Notes under the pieces: model-generated
Database searches by the model: none
Told to the model about the DNA's origin: nothing
The model's input: the letters and a program-made list of their open reading frames with translations, nothing else
Shown: positions 38,250 through 47,905 of the stretch, piece after piece
How positions within the stretch are numbered: position 1 is the stretch's first letter
How the letters are laid out: every line of letters begins with the position of its first letter
Translations under genes and position numbers: made by a program
Origin: Mesostigma viride
Taxonomy: Eukaryota; Streptophyta; Mesostigmatophyceae; Mesostigmatales; Mesostigmataceae
NCBI GenBank assembly: GCA_009746045.1
Contig: RPFO01000104.1
Coordinates: forward strand, 680,576 to 744,575
DNA length: 64,000 nt
Direction: 5' to 3'

Positions 38250-38645
38250 CTAGATTTTTCGCACGCTTTTTTTCTCGATCGCGATGATCGCTTCTTCGAT
38301 GCGCTTCCCGATCGCGGCCGCGCCCTCGCCCCGTCCGGCGGGCCTCGGGACAGGATCTCCCGGCTTTCTGCTCGCGTCGATGCCTATGAACCGCTGGCGA
38401 AACATGTTCGAGACGCGCGGATCGATTTCGATCGGCTGCTCTCTCAAAATCAACGGATTGCGGGCCTCCGCCATCTTCAATGCCTGCGCGGCCACGGCGA
38501 GAGGGACGCCGAAGTCCGCACCCCACCCACCGGCGGGGATAAGGGACGTCGGCGTCTCGAATTTCGTAGGCTGGATGTCTAATGCTTGCGCCGGCGCCGC
38601 CTGGACCGATATGGGAGCCCCCGTCGTGTTCGGAACGTCGTTCAT
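38250..38645 (-). CDS. Hypothetical protein, 131 residues
   Basis: Start ATG 38645. The N-terminal part is alanine/proline-rich; the central region ALKMAEARNPLILREQPIEI and the C-terminal RIEEAIIAIEKKS are helical. No recognised family. TGATAAAACGGTCGAT upstream is a weak AT-rich element. Confidence 0.5.
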   Translation of the reverse strand: MNDVPNTTGAPISVQAAPAQALDIQPTKFETPTSLIPAGGWGADFGVPLAVAAQALKMAEARNPLILREQPIEIDPRVSNMFRQRFIGIDASRKPGDPVPRPAGRGEGAAAIGKRIEEAIIAIEKKSVRKI

Positions 38646-38686
38646 ATCGACCGTTTTATCATGATAATAACGCACACAAATATTTA

Positions 38687-38818
38687 CTAGACGGCCTGGA
38701 ACGGCATCATCAGCTGACGAGGACGATGGGACCGGCCCGAACGCTTGCGGCGGTGCGCGCGACCGGCATGGCTGCGCTTGATGAACCTCCCGGTGACCTT
38801 GCTCCTGGCTGGCAACAT
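38687..38818 (-). CDS. 43-residue arginine/histidine-rich basic peptide
   Basis: A short frame from ATG 38818 to TAG 38687. About a third of its residues are Arg, Lys or His, in clusters such as AHRRKRSGRSHRPRQ, with one hydrophobic end (LMMPFQAV). It fits the class of tiny DNA-condensing or internal core proteins of large DNA viruses, but no homology can be shown from sequence alone. The gap is flanked by real genes on both sides, and no other frame gives a better reading. Confidence 0.5.
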   Translation of the reverse strand: MLPARSKVTGRFIKRSHAGRAHRRKRSGRSHRPRQLMMPFQAV

Positions 38819-38900
38819 TGTGATCGAAACGAGTATATACACTCCTTTCGATATTTTTTTTTACCGCCGACTACTTTGTTGGATACCGCGCGAGCGTGGA

Positions 38901-39467
38901 ATGGACGAGCGAGCGAAAAAAATGTTGGTCGCCTGCGCCGTGGTAGGCGCTCTCTTCGTTATAGGGGCCGTGATGTATCGCCTGAGAACATCACAACAAA
39001 AGGCCGCGATCGTGCTCCCCGCGGACCAGATCGACCCCGAGTTTGAAGGGTTCTACATCACCCCCGTTTCCCGCATGACAAACGAAGAGTTCCGAAGAAA
39101 GACGTTGGACTTCGAAACGGTCGGGTGGAAGGACGCGAAGACGAGCTCGAACGATCCGCCGTACCTCCGCGTGCTCGTTGCCGACGGGAAGATCGACGTG
39201 ATCGAGATCGTCCCCGCACCCTCGATGTCAAACAATGTCCCGATGGAGCCGAAGTCGATGAACCAGATCCTTCCCATGGACGTGCGCACCGCAAAGAAGA
39301 TCATCGAGGCCCGTAACGGGGAGAACTGGGCCGCCGTGAGCGGCGAGAGACTCGCGCTGCCACAGGCGGACGAGACTTTGACCTATATCGTGTTGAGGAG
39401 AACGGACGCGGGTCCTCCGTCCTACCGATTAGCGTTCTTCCGAGCGGCTGTCATTAGCCCCGTCTAA
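38901..39467 (+). CDS. Membrane-anchored protein with N-terminal TM helix
   Basis: 188 residues from ATG 38901. One hydrophobic helix (MLVACAVVGALFVIGAVMY) right after the basic N-terminus, then a soluble domain of alternating strands and helices with no cysteine. Signal-anchor topology is likely. An AT-rich upstream region (GAGTATATACACTCC and a long T-tract) serves as promoter. Family not recognised. Confidence 0.6.
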   Translation: MDERAKKMLVACAVVGALFVIGAVMYRLRTSQQKAAIVLPADQIDPEFEGFYITPVSRMTNEEFRRKTLDFETVGWKDAKTSSNDPPYLRVLVADGKIDVIEIVPAPSMSNNVPMEPKSMNQILPMDVRTAKKIIEARNGENWAAVSGERLALPQADETLTYIVLRRTDAGPPSYRLAFFRAAVISPV

Positions 39468-39594
39468 TCAATTCTATCTTATGAGAGTCTTAAAGTTAAG
39501 GGTATTGCGGCTTCGCGTGCCCTTTTTATCTGATCTGCATCAGCCTGCCATCCACTGTACAATCGTGAAAAATCGTTGTGTTCTTCGAAATCGT
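39468..39594. other. Convergent intergenic region, no clear gene
   Basis: 127 bp between two stops. Slightly AT-rich, with no strong hairpin visible and no convincing short gene. A reading at 39481-39663 exists, but it overlaps the convergent gene and lacks protein character. Confidence 0.3.
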
Positions 39595-40719
39595 TTAGGG
39601 CTTCTTTTTGCATACGTTACCATACGCGAGCCATTTCACTTTCTCTTCAAGATCATGTACTAAATCAGATTCATATTGTTTGAGAAGGTCGTAATCTATT
39701 TGATCAGAGCTGTCGATATCAGGCGTATCATGTAAACCTTCTGATTGTGAGACTGAGGAAGCGAAGTTTTGATAGTGCCCATCCAACAAGCCTGTGCCGT
39801 GCATTGCATTATCGTCGTCTTCAAAAACTGCGTCATTTTCAGAAAGAGGGATGATATCGGTGTTTGAGGAATCTCGGGGCGCTGGGGGTGGAATGTCGAA
39901 GCCATAATCCATAGAGTCGAACACGTCTTTGTCTGACACCCCTGCTAAAAATGGCGGTAGTTTGCTGGATTTTGCAAAACGCAGCACATTTAAGTATTCA
40001 TTTAGTGGAAGTACGCCAACATCATGGGACTTCAACGCATCTAAGATATAATTTTCGGCGGTTGCCTTTCTTTCTTTGTCATACTTGTCACGAATTCGTA
40101 ATAACGATCCCTGAGAGCGATTCTCTAAGAGTTCTCGGAGATCATCCACTCCCATACCACTCAAATCCTCGTTTTTCTTTATTTCGTCGAATTTTTGTAA
40201 AACCGCGTTCTCCATTTCTCTTTTTTCGTATTCTTTTATGTCATCCAACTTTAAAGCCAGGCCGATGCGAGAGTCCAATATCCTGCCCATTTCTCTCTTT
40301 GACATTTCCTTGCGCACTAAGGGAACATTCTTTACATTTTCGAATACATAGTTCTCGCCTTTTGTCTCGTCGAAGTTAGATACGTCCTGGAGAAAAACAT
40401 CATTTAACAGTCGCATCACGTCTCTAACTAAATATTCATCAGGGGTCATTGAAGCATTATTATCCAGAACACCGAAAACGCGACTCAAATGGTCTAGGTG
40501 GCTACTGTCATCAAACGGCAAGGCAACGGATGCCGTATTCTTACCTACTAGAGGGATACTGTCATCAACCGGCAATTTATCTGATGCCGTACTATTATCG
40601 AGAACCGCGTCATCGCGGGCATAGGAACATGCGATTCATTCTGCACTCCATGCGCGTTTGAGTCCCGAACATCCGGGACGGGGAGGGGGGCTCGTGACTG
40701 CACACTTTGTGTGGGTTTA
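39595..40719 (-). pseudogene. 3' part of an AT-rich viral gene split by the Copia-like element
   Basis: The reading 39595-40575 has no ATG; it begins at a TTG and is open further upstream. It continues, after frame changes near 40615 and at a G6 run (40685-40690), to the LTR border. On the far side of the element the same strand carries an ATG-initiated reading (45704-45988), so the element split one gene. The protein is acidic and helical, rich in aspartate and serine, with an internal repeat of the type 'TASxxLPxDDS' at its start. Its DNA is clearly more AT-rich than all neighbours, which suggests a different origin or relaxed constraint. Family not recognised. Confidence 0.6.
40715..40719. 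repeat. Target-site duplication, left copy (GTTTA)
   Basis: GTTTA directly precedes the 5' LTR and directly follows the 3' LTR (45704-45708). A 5-bp duplication is the normal footprint of Copia-type integrases, so the element transposed here. Confidence 0.8.
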
Positions 40720-41464
40720 TGTCAAGGACATGGTCCTTGTATTTGTACCCACCTGACCTGGCTAGATAGATAGAGGCTCTTGTACAGGAGCCACTGTTTT
40801 TTATCCCGTTGGATTTGGCCTACAAATGAGAAAGTTGTGGCCAGTTTTAGTAATCAGGGATTAGTACCTATGCCAAGTGGATCCTTATAGGCAGCTGACA
40901 AATCTGTCTATGTCAGCTGACCTATGACATGTCAGATGAGAATCTATGACAGGACAGTTGACTGATTGACATGTACACTGTGCATGTCAGATGTGGCGCT
41001 GATATGTTCACGCCAGATTTACTTCATCATCATCAGATCACACACAGAGAGATCTTTTATTAAATAGTTAGATTACTGTGCAGCAGTTACAAGTTAAGAC
41101 TGTACATCAGTTACAAGATAAGGCTGTACAGCAGTTACAAGATAAGATTTATTCTTGTCTAGATCTGATTGGTAGCCTGTACACTGACCTAACCTGATTG
41201 GTGGCCTGAGTATTACATGAGAATATTCCTAGGCACATTCCTAGCCAGCCAATCAGGTCATTCCAGTTTTCTGCCTGTGTTTTTTCCTCGAGTTAATAAA
41301 ACAACTGAGGAGCCTTGCCAAAGGTACTCCTCACTATCATTCTGCCTCAAACTGAGTCTCTGTCTCTTTGCTTCCATCCTCCATAGCCTGTACCTGCAAG
41401 GACAGGCACATTTGGGTTCCAATCACAAGCATTGTAGAAGGCAAACCCATTAGTTCTTTCAACA
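40720..41464 (+). repeat. 5' LTR
   Basis: Begins TGTCAAGG and ends CAACA, with the usual TG...CA ends, 745 bp. Contains repeated short blocks such as CAGTTACAAG (three times near 41090-41145) and an AATAAAAC block near 41295 that could act in polyadenylation. Confidence 0.85.
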
Positions 41465-41480
41465 TGTGTATCGGAGGTTT
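41465..41480 (+). promoter_or_regulatory. Primer-binding site (initiator-Met tRNA type)
   Basis: TGTGTATCGGAGG directly after the LTR resembles the TGGTATCAGAGC site complementary to initiator tRNA-Met used by many Copia elements; the second copy reads TGGGTATCGGAGG here. The match is imperfect. Confidence 0.5.
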
Positions 41481-41555
41481 GATGCCTACCCTGCATTTGA
41501 GGAGCAGAGACATTCATCTGACTACCCAGAGACAACACCCAGACCCAGATCAACC

Positions 41556-42434
41556 ATGGAGGATCAAGACACCCAAACTGCTAACCAGACAGCCTGACTA
41601 CACCTCTCTTGTTTCAACAGTTGCCAAGAGCTGCAAGAAATTTGTTGGTGCAGCTGGTGATGATTACAGCAAGTGGGAGGAGTGGAAGAATCTGTTTTTG
41701 GCTGTTGTCAGTCTTTTCAATTTGGATGCTGTCCTGCTGGGCACTGAGGAGAATGACAGGGCTGATAAGGCCCTGTGGGCAGCTTTGCTCACCTGTCTAA
41801 CAGGTGAAGCTGCACGCCTCATGGCCACTGTGGCCAACAAAACTGGTAGCCAAGCATGGCAATGTCTCATGAGAAACTAATGAGCAAACCAGGCTAACCA
41901 GAGTCACAGGTTTGAGCTGAGGAGCAAGCTGCACCGCCTACAGAAGCTTCCTAACGAGACCATGCAACAGCTCGTGAGGAGGGCGGAGCTTCTACGTGCT
42001 GACTACCAGGCTGCAGGGGGAGTCATCCAGGACCGTGATTTTGCTGCCATTCTACTGGGAGCACTGACAGACGAGTACCGCCCTGCGCTGGTGTCTGTAA
42101 GGTTCAACGAGGAGGACCACTACCTGTGGTGAAGAGGGCACTCATGGAGGCGGAGGATCTGCTCAAGGGGGACGTGCTGTGGTGAAAAAGGAGAGTGCTG
42201 GCACTGGCCAGGCCTACCACACCAACAGCAAGGGGAACGGGGGACCAAGAATGCAGTCACTGTGGCCTGTCAAATCACAAGGACAAAGACTGCTGGAAGG
42301 AGCATCCTGAGAAGGCCCCACGCTGGTACCCCAACCAGCACAGGGGGGGCAAGGGCGGCAACCGAGGGAACCAGAGCAAGGGACGCACGCCACCTGCTGG
42401 ATCCGCTGCCAACGCAACTCAGGAGGCGGACTGA
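41556..42434 (+). pseudogene. Copia-type GAG with zinc knuckle, frame broken
   Basis: The start is ATG 41556, but the frame stops after 13 codons in this copy; the protein resumes in another frame (KKFVGAAGDDYSKWEEWKNL and on) and ends at the zinc knuckle CSHCGLSNHKDKDC near 42252-42300, followed by a basic glycine-rich tail. Several frame changes between 41880 and 42195 are needed. The second copy has no stop at the first break. GAG packages the element RNA. Confidence 0.6.
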
Positions 42435-42499
42435 ACTGCGCCTGGCTTCTGCATGGTCACCATCGCCGAGGAGTCGCCGTCGACGCCGCTGGAGGCTGC

Positions 42500-42870
42500 T
42501 GCTCTCACGCAGTATAGGGCGACAAACTCAACTGGGTGCTGGACTCGGCTGCGAGCAGCCACATGTCCCCGTGCCGTTCTGACTTCGTGTCACTTATCCC
42601 CCACAACAGGCAGATCGTCGGATCAGGCGGCGACCTGCAAGCTGCTGGAGTTGGCACAGTTTCTGTGCATTTGCCGGGGAGCGAGCTCCGACTGGATGGA
42701 GCCCTTCTGGTCCCCGAGCTGCCCGTTCGGTGTGCTCTCTGTTGGAGCGTCGTGAAGGCTGGCCACAAGCTGGATTTCAACCAGGAAATCGCTGTGGTGG
42801 ACAACAAGGCGCACAAGATGGAGCAGAGGGACAACGTCTACGTGTTTACCTGCTCTCAACAAGAAGGCGG
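42500..42870 (+). pseudogene. Copia-type aspartic protease region
   Basis: The motif VLDSAASSHM (near 42536-42565) corresponds to the catalytic DSGA block of Copia proteases, followed by a GVGTVSVHL strand and LLVPEL. The reading continues to 43621, but that C-terminal part is low-complexity (alanine, proline, serine) and shows no integrase core. Protease would cut the GAG polyprotein. Confidence 0.55.
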
Positions 42871-43621
42871 CGCTGGCGGCCACGACCGTGCGGCCGTTGG
42901 GTCGCTGTGGAGCGCTGGCCTGCCAGTGGCGGCCATGTCCAAGACGCTGGGCTTTCTGCCTGGCTTTTCGCGGCCTTTGGGGCTGCAGGCTTCTTCCCGA
43001 GGCGCTTTGCTGCGCCCGGTGTCGTCGCCACTGTCGTGTGGCGGCAAGGGCGGTTTTTCCGCTGACAAACCTGCAATTGTGCAGGATTTTGGCGTGGTGG
43101 GGACGGCAAGGAATGGGATCGGCTTAGTACCGGTCGTTGGGGCACACGGGGAGGACGGTTCCTGGAGTTCTGCGTCGGGCAGTACTACTTATAGCCCTCT
43201 CGTGCCAGATCAGGTGGACTCTGCTCCACCAGTTTCCCTGACCCCTCCAGCGGCGAGCTCACCTGGCTTGCCGTTGTCCATGGATGTCAACCTACGTGGC
43301 GTGCTGGGAGAGCTTCCCCAGCCTGGCATCGTTTGGCCTACTAGTGCCAACACGCAGACGTCACCAAGCCTGCTGCGTGACGGTTTCGCTCCCTGGCCAG
43401 AATCAAGTGGGGGTTTGGCGTGGCGCGTCTCGGGCGCCAGCATTTTGGATTTTGCTGCGGGGGGAATTCCTGGTGAGGGGAGGCCACCAGATGCACCAAG
43501 TCCAAGCCCAGTCCTGGAGCCAAGTCCTGGAGCTGGAGTCGTCGGCTGCCACGTGTCCCTGTCAATTTGGGACTGTGCTGAGCCAACAAGTTGCCGGCAC
43601 AAGTGCTGCCTTGAGCACTAA

Positions 43622-44950
43622 GGCGGTCGGTGCGGGAGCCCTGCTTCCGCTATTTTCATGGCGATTTTTGGGGATGCGCTATGGTCACGTTCGTTGGGAA
43701 TTTGATAGCTAGCTTAACTAACCCCTTATGATCTCAAGTCGCCACTGTTTTTCGTTCGTGAAAAATTGCTTTAGACACGAATATTTTGTGGTCTATTGTG
43801 CTGTTAGGTGCGGGGTCCTTCCGGCCTTATGCATCTCGCATAGTCTTGTTTTGTTTCTGCTAGACTTTTTCATAGCGCTTCGTCGGGATGCGTTATTTGA
43901 GTTCTAGACCACCTGTGTTCATCGTCCCCATGACGTTCTTCTACCAGCAATGGTATGTTTTCCAAGTTCTTTGTAATCTTGGTACGTTTGGCTAGCGCCG
44001 GTTTGCTGGCCATGTCTCCGTTCTTGCTGACCCTTTTTGTGGTCAATCTGCACGTTCATTTCATGTCGTGTGTGTTGCCCATTCTTAGGGCATACTTTCT
44101 CGTTGCATGCTAGGTTTGTTCATGCAGTTTGCGGTTGTGTCTTTTGTACATAGCCTGCGTTTGTGCTCCTGACTTTGTCGTCGCTTCATGTCCCGTTTTT
44201 AGTCGCTTTCAACTATCGTTGGTTAATCAGAGCTGTCTTTTCAGTTCGTTCATGTTGGCTAATGCTAAGATCCATGACTATGTCGGTTTATGTTAGTTAC
44301 CTGTGTGATTAAGGTGTGTCAGGACTACGTGTTCTGCTCCTTGTTCACCGTTGGTGCTCTGCCGTAGGTCGGATGCTTTATGTCGTTAATCACATGTTTT
44401 ATGCGTTAATCATACATCATGTCCCCTGCATTGTCTAAGAGTTTGCCTGTGTTAGAGCATTTTGTGTGCTTCTTCATGTTTTCAGGCGACGCTAGAGTGA
44501 GGGGGGTGTGATCCAAAGCGCATCTTCCCAACGAAGTTTTTGACTTGGCAACACATGCTAGTTGCTGGGCGATGCGGCAATCTTTCCTGCTGCTTTCGTT
44601 GGACACTCGGCGCGTCACCGGTCCGGAGTTCCAGTTTCCAGTTTCCGTGGAGATCGTCTTTTGACTACTTTGACCACGGTGTTTGCTAGCGAGGGGGGTG
44701 GATGTTTTTCGCCCACTTACCCGTGATCAGTTAGTGTTTGATCCTTACCACTGGCCTGGGTTGCATCCCATTTTTGGTTTGGTGCCATGTGGGTAAGGGG
44801 GGTGTCAAGGTTGTACCCAAATGTCACCTTGATAGTGAGTACTGAATTTAATTCTAGAGTCCTATGTTTGGTCAAGGCTTGACTGGCTGAGAGCTTTTCC
44901 TCTAAGTGTTATACTTGACAGGATAGCACTAGAGCAAGGTCATGTGTTGT
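43622..44950 (+). other. Non-coding internal region of the retroelement
   Basis: About 1.3 kb without convincing frames, T-rich in places. It holds extra purine-tract plus 'GGGGGGTGT' blocks near 44500 and 44798, and the latter is followed by TCAAGG-like sequence resembling an LTR edge, perhaps traces of older LTR ends or nested remnants. Confidence 0.4.
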
Positions 44951-44958
44951 AAGGGGGG
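44951..44958 (+). promoter_or_regulatory. Polypurine tract
   Basis: AAGGGGGG immediately before the 3' LTR, the usual plus-strand primer site of LTR elements. Confidence 0.7.
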
Positions 44959-45703
44959 TGTCAAGGACATGGTCCTTGTATTTGTACCCACCTGACCTGG
45001 CTAGATAGATAGAGGCTCTTGTACAGGAGCCACTGTTCTTTATCCCGTTGGATTTGGCCTACAAATGAGAAAGTTGTGGCCAGTTTTAGTAATCAGGGAT
45101 TAGTACCTATGCCAAGTGGATCCTTATAGGCAGCTGACAAATCTGTCTATGTCAGCTGACCTATGACATGTCAGATGAGAATCTATGACAGGACAGCTGA
45201 CTGATTGACATGTACACTGTGCATGTCAGATGTGGCGCTGATATGTTCACGCCAGATTTACTTCATCATCATCAGATCACACATAGAGAGATCTTTTATT
45301 AAATAGTTAGATTACTGTGCAGCAGTTACAAGTTAAGACTGTACATCAGTTACAAGATAAGGCTGTACAGCAGTTACAAGATAAGATTTATTCTTGTCTA
45401 GATCTGATTGGTAGCCTGTACACTGACCTAACCTGATTGGTGGCCTGAGTATTACATGAGAATATTCCTAGGCACATTCCTAGCCAGCCAATCAGGTCAT
45501 TCCAGTTTTCTGCCTGTGTTTTTCCTCGAGTTAATAAAACAACTGAGGAGCCTTGCCAAAGGTACTCCTCACTATCATTCTGCCTCAAACTGAGTCTCTG
45601 TCTCTTTGCTTCCATCCTCCATAGCCTGTACCTGCAAGGACAGGCACATTTGGGTTCCAATCACAAGCATTGTAGAAGGCAAACCCATTAGTTCTTTCAA
45701 ACA
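44959..45703 (+). repeat. 3' LTR
   Basis: 745 bp, nearly identical to the 5' LTR (differences such as TTTTTT versus TTCTTT near the start, GTTGACTG versus GCTGACTG, and an extra A near the end). Ends CAAACA and is followed by GTTTA. Confidence 0.85.
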
Positions 45704-45708
45704 GTTTA
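45704..45708. repeat. Target-site duplication, right copy (GTTTA)
   Basis: Same five bases as at 40715-40719, defining the insertion point. Confidence 0.8.
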
Positions 45709-45988
45709 CCCGTTTCTGTCGTTGCGGGAAAATGCACAAACGTGGAGGCAACCCGGTTCCATCCGCCGTGCTTGTAGTGGCGCCAGTATTGACAATTGTA
45801 TTCACTGTCGGAAGATCTACTCGGTTGGGTTCACCCCCTTCAGCTACGCTCCCATCCCAAGACCCCGCCGCTTCATGCGCTCCCCCAATCGGTGCGCCGA
45901 GTCGACCCGTGTCGCTGGCCGTAGGCAATGTCGTTTGACCCTGACCGACGTATGACCCTGAAGGGATAAAGTGAACAGTTTTTCTCAT
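45704..45988 (-). pseudogene. 5' part of the viral gene split by the retroelement
   Basis: ATG 45988 opens a frame of about 95 codons on the minus strand that runs into the LTR. It is serine/threonine/glycine-rich, with GDSTVNTIVNTGATTSTAD-like composition near its middle and a basic RQKRV end. Read without the element and one target copy, it continues toward the 39595-40719 part. No recognised domain. Confidence 0.5.
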
Positions 45989-46085
45989 TAATTTCGTTGT
46001 TTGTGGATCCCTCTTTAAATATCCGTCCGCAGATAATGGGCGATTGGATTTACGCGCGTGCACACCCTGCTATACCTTGCCACAA
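45989..46085. other. End of first clean segment, possible next gene start
   Basis: An AT-rich leader with CTTTAAATATCC, then ATG at 46037 on the plus strand opening a frame that runs into the junction at about 46086, where sequence matching position 30776 begins. Probably the first bases of another viral gene cut off by the join. Confidence 0.35.
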
Positions 46086-46958
46086 ACGTTTTCATCTATG
46101 TCCTGAGGAAGGAAGATCTTCCTCGCAACGAGCAAGCGAGAACGCGTCCAAACAAACTCGAATCGCCGGGTACGCAAATTTGCGCGTCGATGTTCCCGCG
46201 CTTCAAGAACATGCCCAAGAACGAGGCGCGAACTCGTTAGCTCGGCGTGTGGAAGAACACCGAATCCTGAGTTTCACCCCAGCTAGCCCATCTTTCTGGA
46301 CCTGTACCGCGGTCTGCGTGGGACAAGACGCGAGCGAGGAGGTCCCTTTTGCCAGAACCGCCGTTCTGATCTATGACGAATTCAGAACCTCTTTCCCGCC
46401 TCCGGGTCAGCGCAACGAGTACAGACCTGCTCGAGTTCCTCGAGAAGCCCGGTCCGAGGACAACCCGCGGTTTGTACACATGGTTCATACTTAGCGGCAC
46501 CCCTGGGCGGAACGAGGAAGAGATTTACCGCCTTCTGACAATGATCAAGGGGAAACTGGGGTTCTACCCCGAGTCGCCTTTAGGGAGTTCCGAGGCCTTT
46601 GTTCTTCGTCGACTACGCCGGGACACGTCGTGTAACCCCTCGAAGAAACCGGAATGATTGCACTTCGCGAAATGAGCCCGAACAACGCAGCTCGTTGGCT
46701 CGAAAGTTACGAGAGGAGCCCCACCTTGAATCGAGACAGGTTTTTGCTGTACGAGGCGCGGCGAGTCCGAACTTCCCTCAGCATGCTCCGGTTGTCGCGC
46801 TTCGTACGCAAAGAGCCACTTGGACGTCCTTTCCCGAAAATCGCGTGCATCGTGAAGGAGGATACTTTGACCACCCGAAGGAAAAAAACACTACTCTACT
46901 CTGCGTTCAACGTACGGCATAAAGTACGCCCCCCCCCCCCCCCCCCCCCCCACCCCCC

Positions 46959-46993
<35 letters not shown>

Positions 46994-47905
46994 TGGCGAC
47001 GATACTAGAAGCAGAGGGGTACAAGCCGCTGCGTGTACGGAGAGCGCCGGACAGCGAGGGCAAGCGGTACGTGATGCTCGGCTCCGACTTCCGTCCCCAA
47101 CGACCGACTCGGCATTGAAGCACGTGATGTCCGTGTACAACTCGGAACGCAACGCGCACGGCCAGCTTTTACACGTGGTGATGGCGCGGAAGAAGTTTCA
47201 ACGAGGCCTGGACTAAAAAAGCGTCCGACACATCCACATCTGGAGCCTGTTGCTCGACGTCAACGCCGAGAGACAGGCGATCGCTTCCCGCTGCGGCGCG
47301 GGTCCGCCACTGCTTCTCACTTGCAGCGGACAAAAGGAATGGACAGGACGTGCACGGTACATCCGAATCGACGGGGGTGACGACCGCGCTGGTGACAGAA
47401 CCGCTCATTAAGGAGAACGAAAGCTAGAGGGCGTCAGCATGCTTTACATGGAGAAACTGAGGAGGCGGTCCATCGACTGCCGTTCTCATGAACCGGGTCC
47501 ACAACCAGGGAGGATTGGATGAAGCGGGCTGCGAGAGAGGGTCCGATCTGTGGCCCCATGACCAGAGGGGAAGAAATTGCGGAAGTTACCTCAAGGAACG
47601 CCCTGGTTTGGTCGCTCGTCCAAAAGACTCTCAAGTTCGCAAAACGCGTCGTCCTCCGCGGGGGACCACAACCTCAAAGAGAGCTTCAAGGCGGACCTCG
47701 AGTCGATTCAAGGCGATCGCGAAAGTCCTGATGGTCGAGCGCGAAAGGCGCCTACTGGATGCTGAAGGACACTTCCAAGGCCTTCGTGTCGGGACGCAAG
47801 CGTGACCAAGAGGTCCAAGACGCCATCAAGGCGTGGAGATCATCACCGGGTACGGGCAAGGAAGCCGAACGGCAGCTCGTTTTTGGAAGCTACTGGCTGG
47901 CCTTA
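46086..47905 (+). pseudogene. Second copy of the D6/D11-like helicase (noisy, 5' part absent)
   Basis: Matches 30776-32472; begins after the P-loop. Walker B and motif III (LSGTPGRNE, near 46490-46515) are recognisable. Frame changes throughout. Interrupted by the poly-C run at 46929-46993. Confidence 0.7.
46929..46993. repeat. 65-nt poly-C run with two A residues
   Basis: Inserted within the helicase copy; the clean copies read straight across (31580-31600 and 62540-62560) with nothing here. Very likely a sequencing or base-calling artefact. Confidence 0.8.

Larger units (their letters stand above)
40720..45703 (+). mobile_element. Non-autonomous Copia-like LTR retrotransposon (GAG and protease only)
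   Basis: About 5.0 kb: two 745-bp LTRs, a tRNA-type primer site, a GAG-like region with zinc knuckle, a Copia-type protease motif, about 1.3 kb without genes, and a polypurine tract. No integrase, reverse transcriptase or RNase H motif is seen in any frame, so mobility would depend on enzymes of a relative. The two LTRs differ at only about five positions (substitutions and single-base indels), which implies a recent insertion. Composition differs from the viral flanks. It lies inside a viral gene and is orientated opposite to that gene. Part of the same element recurs at 56271-59229. Confidence 0.82.

Noticed and set aside
39481-39663. Small plus-strand gene of 60 codons
   Set aside because: Overlaps the convergent gene, lacks protein-like composition and is not preserved in the second copy.
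42870-44950. Integrase, reverse transcriptase or RNase H in the retroelement
   Set aside because: No YxDD, HHCC or integrase DDE-like pattern was recognised in any frame in either copy.
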